Origin: Ferruginibacter sp.
Lineage (GTDB): Bacteria; Bacteroidota; Bacteroidia; Chitinophagales; Chitinophagaceae
Assembly (NCBI GenBank): GCA_030831725.1
Contig: JAURKN010000096.1
Coordinates: forward strand, 1 to 6,509
DNA length: 6,509 nt
Reading direction: 5' to 3'
Part shown: positions 1 to 6,228 of the stretch, one piece after another
How the letters are laid out: every line of letters starts with the position of its first letter
Position numbering within the stretch: the stretch's first letter is position 1
Position numbers and translations under genes: made by a program
The notes under the pieces: generated by a model
What the model saw: the letters and a program-made list of their open reading frames with translations, nothing else
Database searches by the model: none
What the model was told of the DNA's origin: nothing

Positions 1-724
1 AAATGGATGTGGCGACAGCAGCATTCAATGACTCGGCATCTCCGATTTTGGGAATGGTCATTTTCCGATCCGCACGTTGCATCAATTTTTCTGATACCCC
101 TTTCCCCTCATTTCCTATGACCAGGATGCACTCTTTGACGGAATGAAAAGATGTGGTAGCATCTCCATCCATGGTTGCTGCGAGTACAGGAACCTCGTCT
201 TGATTCGCTAACCATTCCACCAAGTCAGTATACACCACATTCACTCTCGCCAGACTTGCCATCGTACTTTGTACCACTTTAGGGTTGTACAGATCCACTG
301 TTTGATTGGAGCAAACGATATTTTTTATCCCGAACCAATCTGCAGTCCTGATGATGGTTCCCATATTTCCAGGATCTTGTATATCCTCCAACACCAGGGT
401 AATTTCCCCTTTCACATTAAAATCGAGCATTTCTTCACGCATGGAAAAAACAGCAAGTACCTGCGTCGGATTGGATAATGATGATAACTTTTCCATTTCA
501 AACGGCTCAACCACAAAAGTTTCCGTTTGCTCCGAAATAAAGCGTTTCGCCATCTCCCAACCAGACCATGATTCCGATGCTATCAGCCGCTGACATAAGT
601 ATGCACCTGACATGAGCAATTCTTCAACGACCTTGGATCCTTCCGCAATAAAGGCATTGACCTCATTTCTGAATTTTTTGTGCTGTAAACTTTGAATATC
701 TTTGATTATTGCTTTTGTCAGCAT
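1..724 (-). CDS. SpoU/TrmH-family RNA 2'-O-methyltransferase, 3' end cut by window edge
   Basis: This gene encodes a SPOUT-superfamily enzyme that transfers a methyl group from S-adenosylmethionine to a ribose 2'-OH in tRNA or rRNA; which RNA it targets cannot be told from sequence. 241 codons are visible and the frame runs off base 1; judging from the position of motif 3, only a short C-terminal piece is missing. Residues 1-100 form the small N-terminal substrate-binding part (KKFRNEVNAFIAEGSKVVEE, typical of the family). The three SPOUT motifs follow: motif 1 at 112-132 (DPGNMGTIIRTADWFG, with Asn120 and the presumed catalytic Arg126), motif 2 at 201-212 (IGNEGKGVSE), and motif 3 at 224-239 (IPKIGDAESLNAAVA). 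All three are intact. The start at 724 is preferred because relatives begin MLSK/MLTK; an in-frame ATG two codons upstream (730) is possible. The gene is divergent from the Omp85 gene, whose likely promoter lies inside this coding region. A weak -7-like element (TAGATTGG, bases 760-753) could serve this gene. Confidence 0.93.
   Translation of the reverse strand, partial: MLTKAIIKDIQSLQHKKFRNEVNAFIAEGSKVVEELLMSGAYLCQRLIASESWSGWEMAKRFISEQTETFVVEPFEMEKLSSLSNPTQVLAVFSMREEMLDFNVKGEITLVLEDIQDPGNMGTIIRTADWFGIKNIVCSNQTVDLYNPKVVQSTMASLARVNVVYTDLVEWLANQDEVPVLAATMDGDATTSFHSVKECILVIGNEGKGVSEKLMQRADRKMTIPKIGDAESLNAAVATSI
677..704 (+). promoter_or_regulatory. Candidate Bacteroidota-type promoter for the Omp85 lipoprotein gene
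   Basis: TATCTTTG at 697-704 is an exact match to the Bacteroidota -7 element TAnnTTTG. It is preceded, after 16 bases, by TTTG at 677-680, matching the -33 element. The spacing is slightly shorter than usual. Transcription would begin near 710-712, giving a leader of about 27 bases before the ATG at 739. This argues against the in-frame TTG at 709 as the start. The element lies wholly within the opposite-strand methyltransferase gene. Call based on motif match only. Confidence 0.5.
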
Positions 725-738
725 GTTCATATTTATTT

Positions 739-3177
739 ATGATTCGGATACTCCAATCTAACATATCGACCTTTCGTATCATGCCGGCAATCATTTTTTG
801 CATCGTTATGATCTCGTGCGGAAGACCCATTATCCGTAACGCTCCCAAAGGTCAATATTTTTTGTATAAAACAGACATTAAAATTCAGTCAGGGTCATTT
901 TCGAAAACAGAAAAAACCTCGTTGATTCAGCGGATGTATGGACAGTTAGACGAAAAAGCAAAATTGACTCTAAGCAGAAAATGGATTTTCTTCAAAACAC
1001 TTGAATCTCCTGAAGCATTCGACTCTACTGCCGTATCAAGCTCTTCAGACAATATGCGAGCTTCCCTTTTTCATCTAGGATATTATCATGGTTCCGTGAT
1101 TCCTACTTTGGATACTTCTCACAAGAAAATCAGGGTCACTTACAACATCGATGCGGGAAATCCTACCCGAATTTCAACAATTGACTATCAACTCAAAGAA
1201 GATGCTTTTCAAAAAATAGCAGATAACTCCTTGAATGAAAGCTATCTTAAACCCGGTAATACCATAACCAAAGCTGGGGTAATTACAGAGACTTCCAGAT
1301 TGGTCGACAGTTTTCGGAACTATGGTTTTTATAAATTTACAGCTGCAGAACTGAAAGTGAGAGGAGATACCAATTATTTTCAATCAAATACAACAGAGAT
1401 TTCAGACTCCGCTACTCTGGCCTCACATTTAAAAGCAAGAGAAAAATACATTGATAGCCCTTATATACAGATTAAAGTTGAACTGAATAATCCTACCGAC
1501 AGCAGCAGACTGAAAAAATATAAGATCAATCAAATTTACCTAATCAGCGATTTCAGGGCGGGCGATGTGATTTCAGATTCCGCATTACATACAGATACTT
1601 GCTCCACATTCATCCACAAGTACCATGAAAAACTATTCAATACAGGTGTGCTTGAAAGGAGCTTAAGCATCAAACCAGGACAGTGGTTCAATCAAAGTGA
1701 GTTCTATCAAACCATCTATCAATTTTCAAAAATTGGAGTGTGGCAAACGACAAACATTCAAATTGTAGAATTGAAAGACTCTACGAACATGCTGAATCTG
1801 ATTGTGGAATTGAGTCCGACAAAAAAATATGGATACGAAACCACATTGGAGGTTAGTTATGCGGCTGCGAGCAACACGAGTAATGTGCTGGCAGGTAACC
1901 TTTTCGGACTTTCAGGAAACCTATCTCTGCAAAACAGAAATCTTGGTAAAGGTGCCATTAGAATGACGCACAATATCCGTGCGGGTATTGAATTCAACAA
2001 CAACACCGGAACAAGGGGACGATTGATCAACTCCAACGAAATCAGTTATGGGAACACCACTTCTTTTCCTAAATTGATTTTCCCTTCTATACCAAGGATG
2101 TTTTCGAAAAACGCATTGGCGAAAAATGGTGAAACATTCATCAATGCCGGTGTCGCTTACAACACGAGACTCAACCTTTTCAATTTGCACTCCGTAACCA
2201 CCAATTTTGGTTGGGCGGGTGTCAATCGGAAAAATTGGAAATGGTCTTGGAGCCCTGTGAATATCGGATTCAGCAACTTGTTCAACCAGACTGACAGTTT
2301 TAAAAAAATCGTGCTTGATAATCCCTTTTTGAAATTTTCTTACACAACCGCTTTGGTTGCCGGTATGGGCATTCGTTTCTCAAAACTCAGAACGGATTTG
2401 AAGCATCCCAATAGTCTATCGAAAGAATTGGCCTATAATGTGAATGCAGAAGAGTCCGGTTTGACATGGGGGCTACTTCCGTTTTTCAAAAAATATAAAA
2501 GAAGATATATCAAATCGGATATTGAAGTAAAGTATACCACGAAGTATTCCAAATCGACTTTGGCTCTTCGCGGATTTGTAGGTGTAGGTGTGCCGCTTTT
2601 GGGATCAGACACCAACAGAGCTCTTCCGTTTTTCAAACAATACTTTGGAGGTGGAAGTAACAGCATGAGGGCTTGGCCTGTACGTGGTATTGGGCCGGGC
2701 GGAAGACCGCTGGTACCCTACTCTTCGACCAACACCATTTTCAACGACAGAACGGGCGACATGCAAATTGAGATGAACGCCGAGTATCGCTTCGATATCG
2801 CAAGAATCATTCCCAACACACTCACGCTTCGAGGAGCTGTATTCACAGATATCGGCAACATCTGGAACGTAAGAAGCACCGATTCGAAGCCAGGTGTGGA
2901 CACTTCTCAATTTCAATTGAAAAATCTATACCGTCAACTCGGCGTTTCAGCAGGAACCGGATTCAGGCTCGACTTCAACTATTTCGTATTGCGATTGGAT
3001 CTTGGATTCCGTTTCAAAAGACCAGAGCTATATTACAGGAACGATGGTTGGAAAGCACCTGAAATCGGATTCGATGATATGTTGAAAAAATTGTTTACAC
3101 GAGGGAATAATGATGAATATAAGAGATGGAGATACGAAAACTTCAACTTCTCTCTTGGGATAGGCTATGCGTTCTGA
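739..3177 (+). CDS. Omp85-superfamily outer-membrane lipoprotein (TamL/BamA-like assembly factor)
   Basis: This is an 812-residue outer-membrane protein of the BamA/TamA (D15 surface antigen) group, which inserts or assembles other beta-barrel proteins in the outer membrane. Residues 1-26 form a signal peptide with Arg3 and Arg13, a hydrophobic core at 15-26 and a lipobox-like VMIS-Cys27, so it is probably lipidated. Lipidated TamA relatives (TamL) are known from Bacteroidota. About 28-360 look like several POTRA domains (for example LGYYHGSVIP and FSKIGVWQTTNIQIVE). The barrel starts near 365 (YGYETTLEVSY) and runs to the C-terminal Phe812 (FSLGIGYAF, a beta-signal). The family's loop-6 motif is at about 635-655 as GGGSNSMRAW, with Arg644 in place of the R of VRGY. 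ATG739 is chosen over TTG709 (upstream of the predicted transcript start) and over ATG781 (signal peptide too short and uncharged). No tamB gene adjoins it; trmH-like and truB genes flank it. BamA versus TamL is not settled. Confidence 0.9.
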   Translation: MIRILQSNISTFRIMPAIIFCIVMISCGRPIIRNAPKGQYFLYKTDIKIQSGSFSKTEKTSLIQRMYGQLDEKAKLTLSRKWIFFKTLESPEAFDSTAVSSSSDNMRASLFHLGYYHGSVIPTLDTSHKKIRVTYNIDAGNPTRISTIDYQLKEDAFQKIADNSLNESYLKPGNTITKAGVITETSRLVDSFRNYGFYKFTAAELKVRGDTNYFQSNTTEISDSATLASHLKAREKYIDSPYIQIKVELNNPTDSSRLKKYKINQIYLISDFRAGDVISDSALHTDTCSTFIHKYHEKLFNTGVLERSLSIKPGQWFNQSEFYQTIYQFSKIGVWQTTNIQIVELKDSTNMLNLIVELSPTKKYGYETTLEVSYAAASNTSNVLAGNLFGLSGNLSLQNRNLGKGAIRMTHNIRAGIEFNNNTGTRGRLINSNEISYGNTTSFPKLIFPSIPRMFSKNALAKNGETFINAGVAYNTRLNLFNLHSVTTNFGWAGVNRKNWKWSWSPVNIGFSNLFNQTDSFKKIVLDNPFLKFSYTTALVAGMGIRFSKLRTDLKHPNSLSKELAYNVNAEESGLTWGLLPFFKKYKRRYIKSDIEVKYTTKYSKSTLALRGFVGVGVPLLGSDTNRALPFFKQYFGGGSNSMRAWPVRGIGPGGRPLVPYSSTNTIFNDRTGDMQIEMNAEYRFDIARIIPNTLTLRGAVFTDIGNIWNVRSTDSKPGVDTSQFQLKNLYRQLGVSAGTGFRLDFNYFVLRLDLGFRFKRPELYYRNDGWKAPEIGFDDMLKKLFTRGNNDEYKRWRYENFNFSLGIGYAF

Positions 3178-3980
3178 TTGAACTGTTCCTCATCTTTTAT
3201 TTCTGATTTCATTTTGATTTCATCCAGCCAAACATCCATGGTCTGGGCATCATCAACGTTGAATTCTCCGATGGCCGTACGTCGAAGCAGGCTCAAATGC
3301 GCGCCGCATCCCAATGCCACACCTATGTCATGGGCGACACTTCTCACGTATGTACCAGTAGAACACACCAATCTGAAACCAATCAATGGTGGTTCGAAAG
3401 AAGTGATTTCAAACGCATCAATGATGATGTCTCTTGGCTCCAATTCCAAACCTTTCCCTCTCCTGGCAAGCTCATACAAAGGCTTACCCGCAACCTTTAT
3501 GGCTGAGTAAATGGGAGGCATTTGCTTTTGATGACCTAGAAAAGAAGGAATTGTCTCCTTGATTTTTTCAAGTGTTATTGAAGAGTAATCTTTATGTTGT
3601 TCGGGCAGACTTTCAAGATCGTATGTAGGTGTGACAGACCCCAAGGTGATGGTTCCGGTATACTCTTTCACCTGGGCCATGTACTCGTTGATTTTTTTGG
3701 TATACTTACCGGTGCAAATGATGAGCAGACCCGTTGCCAAAGGATCGAGTGTTCCGGCATGCCCCACTTTTTTGATTCGCAGATGCGTACGTATGCATTT
3801 TACCACATCAAAAGAAGTCCAATGAACCGGTTTATCGATGAGAATCAATTTGCCTTCTTCATATTCGGCCTTGAGTTCGGGAGTGATGTTGGAATATCTT
3901 TTCGCACCTTGAGACTGCGTTCCGGTATCTCCGGTTTTCGCAATATACTTAGAACGATAACTGCCTTTGGCCACGAGCAA
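3165..3980 (-). CDS. truB: tRNA pseudouridine(55) synthase TruB, non-ATG start
   Basis: TruB converts uridine 55 in the T-loop of most tRNAs to pseudouridine in the cytoplasm. Residue numbers assume the TTG start at 3980 (271 aa). The family motifs are complete: KLILIDKPVHWTSFD at 44-58; VGHAGTLDPLATGLL at 72-86 with the catalytic Asp79; KEYTGTITLG at 105-114, whose Tyr107 matches the active-site Tyr; PPIYSAIKVAGKPLYELARRG at about 155-175; and STGTYVRSVAHDIG at 207-220 with Arg213, then LSLLRRT. It lacks a C-terminal PUA domain, as short TruB forms do. The start is uncertain: no ATG exists in this frame between the upstream stop (4032-4034) and the first conserved motif, so TTG3980 or GTG3974 must be used, or another rare codon. 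The roughly 40 residues before GKLILIDKP are longer than usual and rich in Lys, Ser, Thr and Gln. It lies 11 bases after proS (likely operon) and its 3' end overlaps the Omp85 gene by 13 bases. Confidence 0.92.
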   Translation of the reverse strand: MLVAKGSYRSKYIAKTGDTGTQSQGAKRYSNITPELKAEYEEGKLILIDKPVHWTSFDVVKCIRTHLRIKKVGHAGTLDPLATGLLIICTGKYTKKINEYMAQVKEYTGTITLGSVTPTYDLESLPEQHKDYSSITLEKIKETIPSFLGHQKQMPPIYSAIKVAGKPLYELARRGKGLELEPRDIIIDAFEITSFEPPLIGFRLVCSTGTYVRSVAHDIGVALGCGAHLSLLRRTAIGEFNVDDAQTMDVWLDEIKMKSEIKDEEQFNQNA

Positions 3981-3991
3981 AAAATTATGAA

Positions 3992-5470
3992 TTAATAAGC
4001 CCTTGCGAACAAAACCCTTTGTTTGCTTGGATTACCGGTCAAGATGCATTTACCTTCCTCTTGGGTGTTGTTCAGTGGAATGCATCGTATTGTGGCTTTG
4101 GTTTTTTCTTTGATTTTTTCCTCTGTTTCCGAAGTGCCATCCCAATGTGCTGAGATGAAACCAGCTTTTTCGTCGAGCGTTTGCACGAACTCGTCCCAGG
4201 TGTCCACTTTTCTGATGTTGTTGTTTCTGAATGAAAGGGCTTTTTCAAAAATGGATTGCTGTATTTCTTCGAGCAACTGACTGATGTGGTTTGCGAGGTT
4301 GTCTATGGAAACGGTGGTTTTCTCTCCTGTGTCTCTTCTGGCAATCTCTACCACATTGTTCTCCAGATCTCTTAACCCAAGTGCGATTCTGACGGGAATT
4401 CCCTTCAACTCATATTCGGCGAACTTCCATCCGGGCCTCACCTGGTCTGAGTTGTCATATTTATGTCTGATACCCAATGCAGAAAGAGATTGGGTTATTT
4501 CTTTCACTTTCCCATCTATTACCGGTTTACTTTCTTCTCCTTTATAAATGGGAACGATAACTACCTGGGTTGGTGCGATTCTCGGAGGAAGGATCAATCC
4601 CTGATCATCACTATGCGCCATGATCAAAGCACCAATCAGTCTGGTTGAAACACCCCAACTTGTGGCCCAAACATATTCTTGTTTATTTTCTTTGGTCAGG
4701 TATTGTACCTCAAATGCTTTTGCGAAGTTTTGTCCGAGGAAATGCGATGTTCCGGCTTGTAATGCCTTTCCATCTTGCATCAACGCTTCGATGCAATAGG
4801 TGTCTTCCGCTCCAGCGAATCGCTCGCTTTCTGTTTTGACTCCTTTTACCACCGGAACTGCCATGTAATGTTCAACAAATTCGGCATACACATCCAACAT
4901 TTTGGTGGTTTCTTCGATCGCCTCTTCTTTGGTAGCATGGGCGGTATGACCTTCCTGCCACAAGAATTCTGCAGTTCTAAGGAATAATCTGGTTCTCATC
5001 TCCCAACGAACGACGTTTGCCCATTGGTTCACGAGAATTGGCAAATCGCGGTAAGATTGAATCCAGTTTTTATATGTGTTCCAAATGATAGCTTCACTGG
5101 TTGGACGAACTACGAGCTCTTCTTCCAATTTGGCTTCGGGGTCAACCATCAACTTCCCTTTGTTATTCGGATCGGCTTTTAATCTATAATGGGTAACGAT
5201 GGCACACTCTTTGGCAAATCCTTCCGCATTTTTCTCTTCGGCCTCAAACAAACTTTTGGGAACAAACAAGGGAAAATAAGCATTCACGTGTCCTGTGGCC
5301 TTGAACATCTTATCCAACTGGTCTCTCATGTTCTCCCAAAGAGCGAAACCATATGGCTTGATCACCATACAACCCCTGACAGCTGAATAATCTGCCAATT
5401 CTCCTTTGATCACAAGATCGTTATACCATTGGGAATAATCTTCGCTTCTGGATGTCAATACTTTACTCAT
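3992..5470 (-). CDS. proS: Prolyl-tRNA synthetase, archaeal/eukaryotic-like (type 3) form
   Basis: ProS is a class II aminoacyl-tRNA synthetase that activates proline with ATP and charges tRNA-Pro in the cytoplasm. The 492-residue length and layout fit the archaeal/eukaryotic-like type without the inserted editing domain of the E. coli enzyme. Visible features: GCMVIKPYGFALWENM near 33-48 (motif 1 region), RPTSEAIIWN at 122-131, motif 2 spanning RWEMR (155-159) and FLRTAEFLWQEGHTAHAT (163-180), the proline-pocket segment AGTSHFLGQNFAKAF (239-253), motif 3 WGVSTRLIGALIMAHSDDQG (272-291), then an anticodon-binding domain from about 300 to 395 and a C-terminal domain ending in Tyr492 (FARAY), as is typical. 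The C-terminal domain keeps Cys463 and Cys475, but has AHWDGTSETEEKIKE where zinc-binding members carry another Cys pair, so a four-Cys zinc site looks absent. ATG5470 begins MSKVLTSRSEDYSQWYNDL, the expected N-terminus. It is the first gene of a probable proS-truB operon. Confidence 0.97.
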   Translation of the reverse strand: MSKVLTSRSEDYSQWYNDLVIKGELADYSAVRGCMVIKPYGFALWENMRDQLDKMFKATGHVNAYFPLFVPKSLFEAEEKNAEGFAKECAIVTHYRLKADPNNKGKLMVDPEAKLEEELVVRPTSEAIIWNTYKNWIQSYRDLPILVNQWANVVRWEMRTRLFLRTAEFLWQEGHTAHATKEEAIEETTKMLDVYAEFVEHYMAVPVVKGVKTESERFAGAEDTYCIEALMQDGKALQAGTSHFLGQNFAKAFEVQYLTKENKQEYVWATSWGVSTRLIGALIMAHSDDQGLILPPRIAPTQVVIVPIYKGEESKPVIDGKVKEITQSLSALGIRHKYDNSDQVRPGWKFAEYELKGIPVRIALGLRDLENNVVEIARRDTGEKTTVSIDNLANHISQLLEEIQQSIFEKALSFRNNNIRKVDTWDEFVQTLDEKAGFISAHWDGTSETEEKIKEKTKATIRCIPLNNTQEEGKCILTGNPSKQRVLFARAY

Positions 5471-5526
5471 GCTGATGTGTTTTTCAGGCTACCCGTGTTG
5501 GTTTAGTTTTAACAAAACAACTGCGA

Positions 5527-5553
5527 TTGATGAAATCAAATCTGTTAGTTTTG
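5527..5553 (+). promoter_or_regulatory. Candidate Bacteroidota-type promoter for the lipoprotein/FadL-like gene pair
   Basis: TAGTTTTG at 5546-5553 matches the -7 element TAnnTTTG exactly. TTG at 5527-5529 is a possible -33 element with a 16-base gap, the same gap as in the candidate promoter at 677-704. Transcription would begin near 5559-5561, leaving a leader of about 54 bases before ATG5614. It would therefore exclude the in-frame TTG5527 and ATG5530 as starts. Call based on motif match only. Confidence 0.45.
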
Positions 5554-5576
5554 TCGGGGGTTTGCCTGCCGAGCCA

Positions 5577-5601
5577 CAAAATTAATAACTTCACCCTACA
5601 A
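5577..5601 (-). promoter_or_regulatory. Candidate promoter for the proS-truB operon
   Basis: On the minus strand, TAATTTTG (bases 5584-5577) matches TAnnTTTG exactly. TTG at 5601-5599 could be the -33 element, but the gap of 14 bases is short, so this is weaker than the plus-strand candidate. Transcription would start near 5570 and run leftward with a leader of about 100 bases to the proS ATG at 5470, passing through the plus-strand promoter at 5527-5553. Confidence 0.3.
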
Positions 5602-5613
5602 TATGTAAAAGAG

Positions 5614-6216
5614 ATGAAGATGATTACAAAACTATTCCCCATTTTCGTAGCCGCAATCATCCTTTCCGGTTGTTCCCATTCCGTCAAATTATCTCATACC
5701 CCCGATGATGTTTATTATTCACCCCCGCGTGGATATGTGACCGCTGAGGAAGAAGATGAGACTTATGACTACGGAAGCAGGGTCAGCAGGATGTCGAGAT
5801 ATGATTACAGATGGAGGACATTCAATGATGATTTCGATTATCGTTATGACCCATATCGTTATGGCTATCACTATGGATATTATTACAATCCTTACTATTG
5901 TTCTTTTCCGGTTTATACGTATCAAACAGCAGCCACTTTACCGAAGAACAGCACTCCGCGTATGACCAACCTGAGCAGCTATTCCTATCAACAGGCGCCT
6001 GTCAACCCAAAGGGGAATCCGGCTAATTCAGGAACCAGAACCTATCGCAGTTACAACAACAGCAACAACAATGCTCCGAGAAGAAGCACCATCTATCCGA
6101 ACCAATACAATACAGAAAGCAACAATACAAGAACCTACAACCCGGGTGGAGGTTCAAATAACAACAGCAACAGCAATTCATCTACCCCGGTAATTAGACA
6201 ATCAAGAGGACAATAA
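5614..6216 (+). CDS. Small lipoprotein of unknown function, Tyr-rich middle and Asn/Ser-rich tail
   Basis: I do not recognise a named family. The 200-residue product begins MKMITKLFPIFVAAIILSGC: Lys2 and Lys6, a hydrophobic core and a clear lipobox LSG-Cys20, so it should be lipidated and anchored in the envelope. After the Cys come a short polar stretch, an acidic run at 45-49 (EEEDE), and a Tyr-rich block at 63-103 with 15 Tyr in 41 residues (YRYDPYRYGYHYGYYYNPYY). A low-complexity tail from about 131 to 200 is rich in Asn, Ser, Thr and Arg (for example GGGSNNNSNSNSS) and looks disordered. The base sequence of the tail is rich in AAC/AGC/AAT repeats. ATG5614 is preferred: it places the signal peptide at the N-terminus, is preceded by AAAAGAG, and lies after the predicted transcript start; ATG5620 is an alternative. 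The acidic lipoprotein surface-export signals known in Bacteroidota are not evident after Cys20. The FadL-like gene follows 12 bases later, so the two are probably co-transcribed. Its real existence is well supported; its role is open. Confidence 0.85.
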   Translation: MKMITKLFPIFVAAIILSGCSHSVKLSHTPDDVYYSPPRGYVTAEEEDETYDYGSRVSRMSRYDYRWRTFNDDFDYRYDPYRYGYHYGYYYNPYYCSFPVYTYQTAATLPKNSTPRMTNLSSYSYQQAPVNPKGNPANSGTRTYRSYNNSNNNAPRRSTIYPNQYNTESNNTRTYNPGGGSNNNSNSNSSTPVIRQSRGQ

Positions 6217-6228
6217 CCCAACTGATCA

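Noticed and set aside
269..593. Plus-strand open frames of 69 and 95 codons.
   Set aside because: They lie antisense to the methyltransferase, whose three SPOUT motifs are intact; their products show no recognisable motif.
709..738. TTG709 as start of the Omp85 gene, adding ten residues.
   Set aside because: It lies at or before the predicted transcript start, and adds nothing to the signal peptide; ATG739 already gives charged residues plus a hydrophobic core.
2433..2916. Minus-strand open frames of 61 to 103 codons inside the Omp85 barrel.
   Set aside because: They overlap strongly conserved barrel and loop-6 sequence and look like frame shadows with no domain or start signal.
3594..3995. 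133-codon plus-strand open frame opposite truB.
   Set aside because: It is antisense to the catalytic core of TruB and its product has no recognisable features.
5506..5518. Small inverted repeat GTTTT-AAC-AAAAC.
   Set aside because: The stem is only five pairs, almost all A-T, with a three-base loop and no following U-tract; too weak to call a terminator or operator.
5471..5570. T-box riboswitch in the proS leader.
   Set aside because: The leader is short, I find no T-box consensus or terminator/antiterminator pair, and T-boxes are not typical of this phylum.
5527..5613. Upstream starts (TTG5527 or ATG5530) for the small lipoprotein.
   Set aside because: They would bury the signal peptide 29 residues inside the protein and lie before the predicted transcript start.
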